Assembly: GCA_017434045.1 (NCBI GenBank)
Contig: JAFRGA010000078.1
Span: forward strand, 1 to 58,478
DNA length: 58,478 bases
Direction of reading: 5' to 3'
Origin: Eggerthellaceae bacterium
Lineage (GTDB): Bacteria > Actinomycetota > Coriobacteriia > Coriobacteriales > Eggerthellaceae
Shown: piece by piece, positions 26,785 to 35,337 of the stretch
Position numbering within the stretch: the stretch's first letter is position 1
Layout: every line of letters begins with the position of its first letter
Position numbers and translations under genes: made by a program
The notes under the pieces: generated by a model
Told to the model about the DNA's origin: nothing
Database searches by the model: none
Seen by the model: only the letters and a program-made list of their open reading frames with translations

Positions 26785-26808
26785 GCAGCCGCGCCCATGC
26801 GCGGCTGC
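26785..26808 (-). terminator. Terminator after trigger-factor-like gene
   Basis: Perfect 10-bp stem with a four-base loop (26785-26794 with 26799-26808). On the minus strand it is followed by TTTTT; on the plus strand it also follows the zinc-ribbon gene, so it may serve both. Confidence 0.8.
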
Positions 26809-26892
26809 TTCATCGTCGGGGCAATTCAGCGCCTCCACGTATCGAACGGCCTCTTTCCCGTTACCGACGCTCTCGAACGGCAACTGGCCATT

Positions 26893-28200
26893 CTATTCTT
26901 CTGCCACTAGAGCATGCGCGACGAGGTAGTCGTTCGCCTTCAATCGGCGCGCGCCCTCGTATGCCAAGTACATCCTGCCAGAATCCTCCATTTTACGGCG
27001 CATCTCGGCAGCAGCTCCCATAGGGGCCGACGCCTTGAAAAACTCGTCGAGGTCCGCCTCCCCCACCTCGAGGCCCAAGTGCCGGGCCAGCGCATCGAGC
27101 GCTATGCTCTGCGCCAGGCGCTCGCGAACCTGCAGGATCATGCGAACGGAGTATTGTTGCTCGTTTGCACCTTGCTCGCGCATATATTCCTCGCGAGTCA
27201 AACCCAACTCGGCTGCTTCCCGATCGAATTGCGCTTGGATTTCGTCTCGCATTGCCTCGTAAGCCACGTCGGGGATTGGCCCGCTGAAACGCTTCGCCAA
27301 CTCTGAGGCGGCGATGTAATTCAAATAGTGGCGATACTCGTCTTCGAGCTGGACGTCGACCTGCTTGCGAATCAGCGATTTCAATTCGTCTACAGTCTCG
27401 CATGCTGATACGTTAGCCGCAACCCATTCATCGGACAGCGTGGGCGTAACCTTGCGAAGCAGCGATTTGACCTTGGCGACAGCGTGATACGTTTTCATGA
27501 TGGGGTTGTCGTCGGCGTCGAAATCGGCAATGCCCTCGAAATCAAATACCTTCTCCTCGCCGGGAGCCATGCCGATGATATTGCGTTCGAAATCTTCCGG
27601 CATGGTGCCAATGCCCGTTGTATACGTCCGCTCGTCAAAGCACAGCCCTTCCACCTCATCACCTTGAAGGGTCACGTGCAAAGCCAGCGAGAGCGCATCC
27701 CCCATTTCGATTGGCCTCGCCTCCCCGCACGCCTCATAGCGCGCCTGGGCTTCCAACAAACGTGCCAGCTGCGCATCCACCATCTCATCAGATGATTGCC
27801 GAGCTGGAGCCACGATATGAACCGGATCGTACGACGACAATTCGGCCTGCGGCAGTTTCGCCCACCGCGCCGTATAGTGGAACGGCTCTCCGCTTACAAG
27901 ATCGCCATGGAACGTGAACAAGGGCGACCCGACCGTCACGACGTCATCAGCTTCCGAGCGGGCGAACGGATACGACATGTTCATGACCACGTTCGTCAAT
28001 AACTCTGCCACGGTCTTTGGCGACAGAACGCGTTCGCATGCTTCCTTCAGCGTCTCCCCCGCTGCCGTTTGCACGCCGCGTTGGGCGGCGATGATCTCGT
28101 AGCCCTGCTGTAAGAACACGTCAACCGCCTGCTTCTTGACCTCTACATCCAGCACGAGCTCTTCAGCGGTATCAAAACGTTTCTCGACTCTCACATCCAT
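26893..28200 (-). CDS. Trigger-factor-like chaperone/peptidyl-prolyl isomerase
   Basis: 435 aa from ATG 28200 (AAGGAGG upstream; the ORF extends to 28230). It has the three-part plan of trigger factor: an N-terminal domain, a central FKBP-like PPIase domain (about residues 145-240, with ARPIEMGDALSLALHV and FERNIIGMAPGEEKVFDF) and a long helical C-terminal chaperone domain (PTLSDEWVAANV onward). The ribosome-docking G-F-R-x-G-x-x-P signature is not evident, so this may be a divergent paralogue rather than the housekeeping Tig. It has its own promoter (28236-28263) and is divergent from an FKBP gene. A link to folding of the locus enzymes is only a guess. Confidence 0.75.
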   Translation of the reverse strand: MDVRVEKRFDTAEELVLDVEVKKQAVDVFLQQGYEIIAAQRGVQTAAGETLKEACERVLSPKTVAELLTNVVMNMSYPFARSEADDVVTVGSPLFTFHGDLVSGEPFHYTARWAKLPQAELSSYDPVHIVAPARQSSDEMVDAQLARLLEAQARYEACGEARPIEMGDALSLALHVTLQGDEVEGLCFDERTYTTGIGTMPEDFERNIIGMAPGEEKVFDFEGIADFDADDNPIMKTYHAVAKVKSLLRKVTPTLSDEWVAANVSACETVDELKSLIRKQVDVQLEDEYRHYLNYIAASELAKRFSGPIPDVAYEAMRDEIQAQFDREAAELGLTREEYMREQGANEQQYSVRMILQVRERLAQSIALDALARHLGLEVGEADLDEFFKASAPMGAAAEMRRKMEDSGRMYLAYEGARRLKANDYLVAHALVAEE

Positions 28201-28235
28201 AAGGGCCTCCTTGCAAGCAGCTGCTATCACATTCC

Positions 28236-28263
28236 ATTATGTCCACGAAACAAGAACCTGCAA
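28236..28263 (-). promoter_or_regulatory. Promoter of trigger-factor-like gene
   Basis: On the minus strand TTGCAG (28258-28263) and CATAAT (28236-28241) are 16 bases apart, about 35 bases upstream of the ATG at 28200. Confidence 0.5.
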
Positions 28264-28424
28264 ACTAGTAACATCCTACAAAAACAAGCCCCAATTGTTG
28301 GCAGCTTGACATCGTCGACGCTCTTCGGCAGCTTTTGGAGCTATGCTATCCTGTCCCCAATGACAGCCACGGCCTCTTGCACAAGATGCCCGAGCACGGC
28401 ACGCTGATTGGGGGTTGCACGCAC

Positions 28425-29024
28425 ATGATAGGACCAAACGTTAACGTGCGCGTTTCATTTGTCGGAAAGCTCGACGATGGAACCGTGTTCGACAGCAGCG
28501 AGATGAACGGGCCTTTGGAATTCATGACCGATTGCGGGCAAGTCATCAAGGGGCTCGATAAAGTAGTGCAGACGATGGACGTAGGGGAAACCCGCACCGT
28601 CACCATTCCAGCTTCCGATGCTTACGGAGAATGGGACGAGCGCAACGTGCAACAGCGCGAGCTGCGCTACATCCCCAACGCCGAGGCTCTGCCCGTGGGA
28701 CAGATCATCAATTTCTTCGGCCCCGTCGGGCAGAAGGTTCCTGCAAAGGTTCTGCGCGTCGACGATACGTACGCGTACCTGGACTTCAATCACCGGCTAT
28801 CCGGCAAGGACCTCACGTACGAGTTGACCGTCACCGAAATACTGCCGCGCAAAACGCGCAGGACTCCCCTGAACGCGTATGGCGGCATGGCGCGAACAGC
28901 TGACACGCGACCCGTCCGCGAGCAACCCGTCTTCAATAATTTCTTGGACAACCTGGGCCTTACCGGGGCCGATGTCATGCGCAAGGGCGACGAGGCGCTT
29001 CCCAACGACTCAGACGGGATCTGA
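28425..29024 (+). CDS. FKBP/SlyD-type peptidyl-prolyl isomerase
   Basis: 199 aa from ATG 28425 (GGGGG about ten bases upstream; ATG 28386 is an alternative). The FKBP fold is evident: NVRVSFVGKLDDGTVFDSSE, then LEFMTDCGQVIKGLDKVVQTMDVGE, then an inserted flap region (VPAKVLRVDDTYAYLDFNHRL split over about 40 residues) as in SlyD. It ends in a longer C-terminal tail without the His-rich metal-binding end of E. coli SlyD. Predicted cytoplasmic isomerase and chaperone. It lies divergent from the trigger-factor-like gene, so two folding factors sit together inside the catabolic island. Confidence 0.8.
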   Translation: MIGPNVNVRVSFVGKLDDGTVFDSSEMNGPLEFMTDCGQVIKGLDKVVQTMDVGETRTVTIPASDAYGEWDERNVQQRELRYIPNAEALPVGQIINFFGPVGQKVPAKVLRVDDTYAYLDFNHRLSGKDLTYELTVTEILPRKTRRTPLNAYGGMARTADTRPVREQPVFNNFLDNLGLTGADVMRKGDEALPNDSDGI

Positions 29025-29145
29025 GCCTCAGGGCAAACAACTCCTACCAATCCTTGACGATGCCGTACTCCTCGAGAAGAAGCCGCGTGATTTCGTCCTC
29101 GTCCTCGATTTCGGTAATCGTCGCCTCCCCATCCGCGAACACGGT

Positions 29146-29835
29146 CTAGGTGTTGTTTCGGAGGTTCAAGGCGCCGTTAGCGGTCTTCACGTTGACCATG
29201 CGGTTCTGTTTGAACACCGATTGGGGATTTGCAGCCTGGAAGAACGACAACGGCACGAAATCCTCCTCGCCCACGGCCATAGCGCATATGCGGAGCACGA
29301 TGCGCTCCTCCTCTTTCGTGCCCCGATACCCGAGCTCCCACCAGCTGTGTCCTGCGCGGTGCATCGTGAACGTCTGACCACCCTCGGCACGCATGGCGCC
29401 ATCCTCGATAAGAGGCGCGAACGCAGGCTGGGGACCGCCGAAACCGACATCGGCATAGTAGCGCTTGCCGTTAATGGCAACGATGTTGGCGCGGTGCGAG
29501 ATGAGGGGATGCGGTACGGGACGCAGCAACACGCGGGCCATGCAGGGACGCGCCGAAAAGCCAAGCGCCTTCAGCAGCGAGCAGAACAGGCCGTTCAGCT
29601 CAAAGCAATAGCCACCGCGCCTACGCGTCACGATCTTGTCAAACAAGTCTCCGACGCCCAGGGAGGGCACGAGGCTCCGTTCGCATATATCGAGGTTGTC
29701 GAATGGCACGTGGCTCTGATGTGCGACGATGAGCTCGTCGAGGAACTCCAAAGAAGGCTCTTTGACCTGCGTTATGCCAATCCTTCTCAAATATGCGTCT
29801 ACATCGGGCAAAGGCTCGTACAGTTCTTCGCTCAT
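29146..29835 (-). CDS. Arylamine N-acetyltransferase, cut short by an in-frame TAG
   Basis: 229 aa. The catalytic triad is intact: Cys in RRGGYCFELNG, His in ISHRANIV and Asp in YYADVGFGG. The family acetylates arylamines or hydrazines with acetyl-CoA. The frame stops at TAG 29146-29148, yet the same frame continues for 33 sensible codons (TVFADGEATITEIE..., ending in EEYGIVKDW) to a second TAG at 29044-29046. The full reading would give 263 codons including the TAG position, a normal NAT length. The missing part is the end of domain III. This is either a nonsense mutation, a sequencing error, or readthrough. The gene lies inside the aromatic island, convergent to the FKBP gene. Confidence 0.8.
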   Translation of the reverse strand: MSEELYEPLPDVDAYLRRIGITQVKEPSLEFLDELIVAHQSHVPFDNLDICERSLVPSLGVGDLFDKIVTRRRGGYCFELNGLFCSLLKALGFSARPCMARVLLRPVPHPLISHRANIVAINGKRYYADVGFGGPQPAFAPLIEDGAMRAEGGQTFTMHRAGHSWWELGYRGTKEEERIVLRICAMAVGEEDFVPLSFFQAANPQSVFKQNRMVNVKTANGALNLRNNT

Positions 29836-29915
29836 GGCACGTTCCTTCTGGTCTCAGGATCCAATACGGCAAGCCGGCAGTCCTAATCGGGAATCGAGGG
29901 CGGTTCGGCGTAAAT

Positions 29916-29950
29916 GCGAAAGGCCGCCTTGGAGAAGGGCGGCCTTTCGC
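29916..29950. terminator. Hairpin terminator after methyltransferase 3
   Basis: Perfect 13-bp stem (29916-29928 with 29938-29950), 43 bases past the stop of methyltransferase 3, in front of the NAT gene. T-tracts are weak on both sides. Confidence 0.65.
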
Positions 29951-29992
29951 TTCAAATAGAACGGGAGGAGCAAGGAGGAGCCCCTCTGTTTT

Positions 29993-31015
29993 CTACAGGT
30001 TATGCTCGGCCCAGTAGATCTTCGAATACTTCTCGATCTCCTCGCTCGTGGCGTCGTAGACACCCGGGAAGGTGGAGATGGGAAGGCCCTGAGACAGGCA
30101 CGGGATGAAGTACAGGGGGCCGTTCTCGTCGCAGGTGCGCTTGACCTGCTCGACGATCTCTTCACGCTCCCAGCCCGGATGGTCGACCGATGCGGAGTCG
30201 ATGCCGCCCATGAAGGTGATATCCTTGCCGTACTTCTCGATGCACTCGGGGATGTTGTTGGTGTTCATGACACCCTGCCACACGTCGATGCCCATCTCGA
30301 TCATGGTCGGCACGATGGTCTCGCCGTAGGAGTCGGAGTGATGTGCGACGAGCTCGGCGCCACGGCTCTTCCAATAACCGTAGATCTCCTTATAGGAGTC
30401 CTCGAAGAACTCGGCGAACATGTCGGGCGCCACGAACGTGGAAATCTGGGTACCCCAGTCGTCGTGATGGAAGACTCCGTCGGGATGCAGGTGGTCGCAG
30501 ATGACCTCGGCCAGCTTCAGCTCCCACTCGGTGAGGTACTTGATGAGTTCCTTGAGCTCGTCGGGGCATTCGTAGAAAGCCAACAGGACGTTGGAAATCT
30601 CGCACAGGTAGTGCGCGTTCTCGAACACGCCGGGAGCCACGAACGCCATGGCGAACTGTTCCTTGCGGTCGATCTTATCCCAAGCTTCCTGGTCTTTTTC
30701 CCACTCGGCTTCGGGGATGCTGTAGGGATCGGGAGCGGTGACGTAGTCCTGCCACTCCTCGATGTCCTTGCACACTATCAGTTCGGGGGTGTGCACGGGG
30801 AAGGCGCCGGGCTGGCCCTCGGCCCACGACACGGTGACGCCCCAGTTGTTGACCTTGTTGATCTCGCCGGGCTTGGGATTGTTGCGCCAGCGGTAGCTGG
30901 CGAGGTTCCTGAACGGGATGTTGAAGGCCTCGTACTGCTGGACGAAGCGCTCGGGCTTGCCGCCCTTCATGACCTCGATGAGGTTCTCACGCGGAGTGAG
31001 CTTGTAATCGCTCAT
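29993..31015 (-). CDS. UroD-family corrinoid methyltransferase 3 (MtvB-like)
   Basis: 340 aa; ATG 31015 after AAAGGA. The same fold and motifs as the other two: HHDDWG at 183-188, HHSDSY at 225-230, MIEMGIDVWQG and FMGGIDSASVDHPGW. It is the most divergent of the three at the N-terminus and around residues 30-55, where the substrate probably binds. It is the last gene of a three-gene run with a GPH-family transporter and a small membrane protein, transcribed away from a PucR regulator. The likely role is demethylation of a methoxylated compound imported by that transporter, with transfer to the corrinoid protein at 35338. Confidence 0.82.
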   Translation of the reverse strand: MSDYKLTPRENLIEVMKGGKPERFVQQYEAFNIPFRNLASYRWRNNPKPGEINKVNNWGVTVSWAEGQPGAFPVHTPELIVCKDIEEWQDYVTAPDPYSIPEAEWEKDQEAWDKIDRKEQFAMAFVAPGVFENAHYLCEISNVLLAFYECPDELKELIKYLTEWELKLAEVICDHLHPDGVFHHDDWGTQISTFVAPDMFAEFFEDSYKEIYGYWKSRGAELVAHHSDSYGETIVPTMIEMGIDVWQGVMNTNNIPECIEKYGKDITFMGGIDSASVDHPGWEREEIVEQVKRTCDENGPLYFIPCLSQGLPISTFPGVYDATSEEIEKYSKIYWAEHNL

Positions 31016-31126
31016 TTACAATCCTTTCTTGTGAAGCTCTTTCATAAAGCGCCTCGCCACGCCCTTCACGCGGACGGACTCGGTGCAGCCTATATACATG
31101 CTTTTCTTGCAGCGGGGATTTGCAAC

Positions 31127-31675
31127 CTACTTGCCCTGCGTCTTGCGCTGGTTCTCGAGCCCCTCCTTCAGGATAGGTTCGATCTTCCTGAGGTAGTTGT
31201 CGAAGTCGTAATGGTCGCGTCCCTTGAGAGGAAGTTCGGCAACTTGGTACAGCACCTTGAGCGCTTTCTCGTACCTCTTGTTGTCCTGAAGGATGTCAAT
31301 GATCTTCTCGGCGAAGTGCATGCGCGTGTAGTTGCTGTGGTCACCTTCCCACCACTCGTCGAAATCGCGCATCAATCGCTTGACGTCCTTCTTCTGCCGA
31401 TAGCTCTCCAGGATGGGCATGCATGTCTCGTGCTCGTCCTGAACGTCCGCCTTGTTCTTGGGATTACTCCTGACCGTGTGCACGGTGAATAGAATCCCGA
31501 TAATCAAGATGGGGAACAGCAGGATGAGAAGCTGGTCTGGCTTGAAGGTCCTGATCAACAGGACGCAGATGACGATCGCCACGATGAGGATGCCGGTCCT
31601 AAGGCCGACCTCAAGCGGCGACTTCTTCTGCCGGCTCGCTCGCGCCTGCGCGAACGCGTCCATTATTCCTGCCAT
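31127..31675 (-). CDS. Small membrane protein of unknown function
   Basis: 182 aa from ATG 31675 (GGAAGG seven bases upstream). A short basic N-terminus is followed by two adjacent hydrophobic helices (about residues 25-62: TGILIVAIVICVLLI and LLILLFPILIIGILFTV). The rest is a soluble, charged, helical cytoplasmic part with a TPR-like feel (KIIDILQDNKRYEKALKVLY). I do not recognise the family. It sits between the GPH transporter and methyltransferase 3 on the same strand and may help anchor or regulate either. Confidence 0.65.
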   Translation of the reverse strand: MAGIMDAFAQARASRQKKSPLEVGLRTGILIVAIVICVLLIRTFKPDQLLILLFPILIIGILFTVHTVRSNPKNKADVQDEHETCMPILESYRQKKDVKRLMRDFDEWWEGDHSNYTRMHFAEKIIDILQDNKRYEKALKVLYQVAELPLKGRDHYDFDNYLRKIEPILKEGLENQRKTQGK

Positions 31676-31758
31676 GTGCGCACCTTCCATTACCTGCTTT
31701 GTCCAAGTCGAGTAAAGTCGTGCAAGCCCTAATACTATAGCATGCGGTTAGGCGAAAT

Positions 31759-31789
31759 GGTGCACAGCCCGCTAAACGGGCCGTGCACC
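31759..31789 (-). terminator. Hairpin after GPH transporter
   Basis: 13-bp stem with one G-U pair on the minus strand (31759-31771 with 31777-31789), 12 bases past the transporter stop. With no U-run it may be only partly effective, allowing some read-through into the membrane protein and methyltransferase 3. Confidence 0.6.
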
Positions 31790-31801
31790 GTCAATCAGAT
31801 G

Positions 31802-33295
31802 CTACTGAGCATCCTTCTCGGTTGCCTGGCGCTCAGCAATTTCCTTCTGAGCCTGAGCCAGAACGTCATTGTTGATCCTGTAACCGAAAATGAGGATCAG
31901 CATGGAGATGACGCACAGGATTGCGGGAAGCACGAACCAGCCGTTAACGATGCCCTCCTGCAGCGCAGGCGTGGACTGGTCGGCGGTCATGCCAGCGACG
32001 AAGCCAGCAGCGGCAAGGATGGAGGGGATGACGACGCCACGTGCGAAGAAGCCGATCTTGAGGGGCAGAACCTGCAGGCCGGAAATCCAACCAGCGGAGT
32101 TCTTCCCGGTCTTCCACTCGGAGTAGACGACGCAGTCGCCGTACATCGCGGGGATGACTGCGTAGATGAGGCCGTAACCAGCCTGAGCGATGGTCATGCA
32201 GACCACGACGACCATCATCTGCTGGTAGCTGACACGCGCGATGAGCAGCATCGCGATCATGACGATAAAGGCCGCGATAACTGCCTTCTTCGAGCCCTTG
32301 AGCGCCTTGGCGACAGGACCGCCGAGGTAGGCGCCCACGACGGTACCGACGTTGGTCGCGAAGATGTAGTTGGCAAGCATGGCCGGATCGAACGCGACAT
32401 AGGTGAAGTAGTAAACCGCAGTGCCGCCGACGACGAAGTTGAAGATCCACTTCGCGACGTCGCCGAGCATCAGGAAGATGACGTTCGGGTTCTGGGCGAT
32501 GGAACGGCCGAGGTCGCCAGCGCTGTTGTTGGTCTTGTCTTCCTTCTTGGCAGACTTCCAGTTTGCGAGCTCTTCCTTGGTGTACTCCTTCTCGTAACCC
32601 TTGGTGATGAAGAAGTGCACGTTGTACAGAGCAGCCATGCAGCAGCCGAAGACGAAAGCCGCGAACGCGTAGTTAGCCGGCGCTGCAGCAGGGTCGGTGT
32701 TCTGGTTGCCGAGAATCATCGCGCCGAGCAGGGCAACGGGCGGGAAGATGTAGGCGAACAGAATCTTCGATGCGTTCGACCACATGCCGCGGGTCGATGC
32801 GAGATGCGCACGGTCTTCGGGCGTCTGGCCCACAACCGCGATCATCGAGACGTTCGCAACATACGGGAAGTCCCAGCAGCAGTGCGAAGCAACGTAGAAG
32901 ACTGTGATAAGCGCGGCGGTGACGACCGGATTATCAGAGAACTTCACGTAGTCGAGTGCGAACAGGATCGGAACGACCCAAGGCATGATGAACAGGAAGG
33001 AGCGGTAACGGCCCCACTTCATAGGCTTGATCGTATTGATGATCGCGCCCCAGAGCCAACCGACGATTGCGTCGATGACGGAACCAACCGTCGACACGAC
33101 GCCGGCGAGCACCGGGTCGAGCATCGCGCAGTTGGTGAGGAAGAACACGAAGTAGTAGTTCTCCACAGAGTTCATAATGTTGAAACCGAAGTCACCAACG
33201 CCGTAGAAGAACCTTAGCGCTGGCGATAGCGGCTTGTAGTCGGGAGGCAGGGCGAGTTCTTCCTGCGCCTCGACCTTTTTGGTCTCGTCACTCAT
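31802..33295 (-). CDS. GPH-family cation symporter (glycoside/glucuronide type)
   Basis: 497 aa from ATG 33295 (GAAAGGGG upstream; the open frame extends to 33424 but that region is the promoter). Features of the glycoside-pentoside-hexuronide family (MelB/UidB-like): FFYGVGDFGFNIMNSVENYY near the N-terminus, DAIVGWLWGAIINTIKPMKWGRYRSFL (family motif P-x-x-x-G-R-x-R-x, split), about 12 helices, and MYGDCVVYSEWKTGKNSAG late in the protein. Such symporters carry sugars, glycosides or glucuronides. Here the partner is an O-demethylase, so a methoxylated phenolic glycoside, glucuronide or methylated sugar is a possible substrate. Confidence 0.85.
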   Translation of the reverse strand: MSDETKKVEAQEELALPPDYKPLSPALRFFYGVGDFGFNIMNSVENYYFVFFLTNCAMLDPVLAGVVSTVGSVIDAIVGWLWGAIINTIKPMKWGRYRSFLFIMPWVVPILFALDYVKFSDNPVVTAALITVFYVASHCCWDFPYVANVSMIAVVGQTPEDRAHLASTRGMWSNASKILFAYIFPPVALLGAMILGNQNTDPAAAPANYAFAAFVFGCCMAALYNVHFFITKGYEKEYTKEELANWKSAKKEDKTNNSAGDLGRSIAQNPNVIFLMLGDVAKWIFNFVVGGTAVYYFTYVAFDPAMLANYIFATNVGTVVGAYLGGPVAKALKGSKKAVIAAFIVMIAMLLIARVSYQQMMVVVVCMTIAQAGYGLIYAVIPAMYGDCVVYSEWKTGKNSAGWISGLQVLPLKIGFFARGVVIPSILAAAGFVAGMTADQSTPALQEGIVNGWFVLPAILCVISMLILIFGYRINNDVLAQAQKEIAERQATEKDAQ

Positions 33296-33398
33296 TGTTT
33301 CCCCTTTCTTTGACTTTGACCTCCTGGTGTCACCTGCGCAAAAGGATAAGAAATACACATTCATTTCACAAGTGCATTTAATGATATAATTTGAACAA

Positions 33399-33424
33399 TT
33401 GATTGTGCACCGATGCACAATCAA
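33399..33424. promoter_or_regulatory. Perfect 11-bp inverted repeat between GPH transporter and PucR regulator
   Basis: TTGATTGTGCA (33399-33409) is followed after CCGA by its exact reverse complement (33414-33424). It lies in an AT-rich divergent region next to a TATAAT (33385-33390). This is the best operator candidate in the window, probably for the PucR protein at 33573. Confidence 0.6.
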
Positions 33425-33572
33425 TGAGAATTTAATCGGAATACATGGGGTGATATCAAACTATAACTAGAAAAGGGTTGTTTTTTCTCGAGCAACCATC
33501 GCGTTTCACCCTACTCGTTTTGGAAGCTCAACTGGCAAATTCATCAGCTTAAACGGCAAAGGATAGGCACTT

Positions 33573-35096
33573 ATGAAGCTCTCCCTCCGCTATTTTTATA
33601 CAAAGGTCCTCGCGTTCGACATGGGGGCGACCATTGCCGACGAATACGTGGCCCCGCTTAATATCCAATGGATCGGGGTTGCCTCCACGCGCTTCGCAAG
33701 CCATGCGGGATTCCTCTATTTCGTTTCTTCCGAATCGGAGGTGCCCTCACCTCCGCTTGATCCGCAAGGCATGTTCGGATGCGTTGTCGCAAGCGAGATC
33801 GCCGATCAATGCAAGGGAATCCCGCGCATCATCGTATCGGACTCATGTGACCTCGACATGCTGTTCGACAGGCTCGTTAACGAAGTCGAGCGCTATCGAA
33901 ACTGGCATGACCGCATTAACGGCCTGCTCATTTCCGACGCCACCTACCAAGATCTCGTCGATGCCACTGCAGAGTTCGTGCCGAGGCCCATGTATATCGC
34001 CGATGGTAGCTGGCGCATGATTTCACGCGTTGACTTCGAAATGAACGAGATAAGCGCAACATGGCATTACCAGTCGCTTCATGACGGGCTGTATCCTCAC
34101 CACATCGTCGATGCGCTCAACCGCACAGGTGACTATCACCGCATCACGAACCTGCCGCACGCCTCGTTGATCGACTCCGAAGTGTACACGATGCGCATTC
34201 TGGCAAAACCCATTCGGTACCAAGGTAAGCTCGTGGGCTATTACTTCATGATCGACACGTGGGGCGATCTCGGGCCTTGCGAAGTCGAGATTGCCGAGGA
34301 ATTCGGAACGATGATCGCCCCCCTCATGGCCTCCCGAGATGCGCAGCAGGGATACATAGCCGGCTTTCAAGACAACTTCATCTTCCACATCCTTGACGGA
34401 TTGCTGACAAGCAAGCGCGATATCGCTCAACAACTCATGGCCGACCGTCATTGGAACGTGGAATCTGATTACAGAATCGCCACCGTTCGCTTCGCGCCAA
34501 ACGAATTCGAGAACCACTTGCTCCACATGCGCACCATGGGCATGCTCATGGGCAATTTCGAGAGCCATGCCTATTCCTACCGCGATACGGCGATTGCAAT
34601 CTTCCACAATACCGAGAAGGACCTGGACGACCTCATGGAGCACATGTGGAAGTGCAGCCAATCGCTTGGACGGATCATCGTGCTGAGCGGCCGGTTCAAC
34701 GACTTCTCCCAATTGAGGCAGAACTACGAGCAAAACATCTACGTACACGAAAGCGCGGAATCCTCGATGCAGCTCGAACCGCGCGTTATATCGTGCGACA
34801 GCGCGTTTCCCCGCTTGCTCGCCGAGCACTGCCGCAATGCCCTGCCGAGCTGCTATGCAGCCGATGTGCTCCACTCATACGATATCGCCCACAACACGAC
34901 GTATTGCAAAACGTTGCTTGCGTACCTGATACACGAACGGAATGCCGTCGCCACCGCCGATGCCCTCTTCGTGCACCGCAACACCCTCCGTAACCACCTG
35001 AATAAAATCGCCGAGATCACAGACGCGAACTTCGACGATGCCGATGAGCGTTTCCATTTGCTCATCTCGCTCAACACGTTGCTCAATGCCCAATAG
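33573..35096 (+). CDS. PucR/CdaR-type transcriptional regulator
   Basis: 507 aa; ATG 33573 with AAAGGATAGG before it. The C-terminal helix-turn-helix reads ERNAVATADALFVHRNTLRN followed by HLNKIAEITDANFDD. The N-terminal sensor domain contains aromatic-rich stretches and no membrane helix. It is divergent from the GPH transporter-methyltransferase 3 unit and shares with it a 277-bp control region holding a perfect palindrome, so it very probably controls that unit. Confidence 0.82.
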   Translation: MKLSLRYFYTKVLAFDMGATIADEYVAPLNIQWIGVASTRFASHAGFLYFVSSESEVPSPPLDPQGMFGCVVASEIADQCKGIPRIIVSDSCDLDMLFDRLVNEVERYRNWHDRINGLLISDATYQDLVDATAEFVPRPMYIADGSWRMISRVDFEMNEISATWHYQSLHDGLYPHHIVDALNRTGDYHRITNLPHASLIDSEVYTMRILAKPIRYQGKLVGYYFMIDTWGDLGPCEVEIAEEFGTMIAPLMASRDAQQGYIAGFQDNFIFHILDGLLTSKRDIAQQLMADRHWNVESDYRIATVRFAPNEFENHLLHMRTMGMLMGNFESHAYSYRDTAIAIFHNTEKDLDDLMEHMWKCSQSLGRIIVLSGRFNDFSQLRQNYEQNIYVHESAESSMQLEPRVISCDSAFPRLLAEHCRNALPSCYAADVLHSYDIAHNTTYCKTLLAYLIHERNAVATADALFVHRNTLRNHLNKIAEITDANFDDADERFHLLISLNTLLNAQ

Positions 35097-35192
35097 CATT
35101 CCACGAAAAACCGGGAAGCCCCGTTAGGGTTGAGCCTCGGTCTCGACGCTGCCCGCTTCAACCGGGAACCGTCGCAGATGCTCGTATAAGAA

Positions 35193-35227
35193 AAGCGATC
35201 GAAAGGAGCTGTCCCCTTCGATCGCTT
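35193..35227 (+). terminator. Hairpin after PucR regulator
   Basis: AAGCGATCGAA (35193-35203) pairs with TTCGATCGCTT (35217-35227). About 100 bases past the regulator stop, between convergent genes. Its inner part (AAGGAGCTGTCCCCTT) resembles the palindrome at 49090. Confidence 0.5.
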
Positions 35228-35283
35228 ACGGGTGATTCCGAGTGCTGGGGTCTGCACCCAACGATCTGGCAATCTCTTAAAAA

Positions 35284-35315
35284 ACGGGCCGCCCGGCTTT
35301 CACCGGACGGCCCGT
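35284..35315 (-). terminator. Strong terminator after corrinoid protein gene
   Basis: 13-bp stem with one wobble pair on the minus strand (35284-35296 with 35303-35315), followed on that strand by TTTTTT. Confidence 0.85.
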
Positions 35316-35337
35316 CGATAACGCTTCGTCGTATTTG

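Noticed and set aside
29044-29145. Pyrrolysine-coded extension of the N-acetyltransferase as a firm call
   Set aside because: No pyl genes are visible in the window and arylamine acetyltransferases are not known to use pyrrolysine; a nonsense mutation is simpler.
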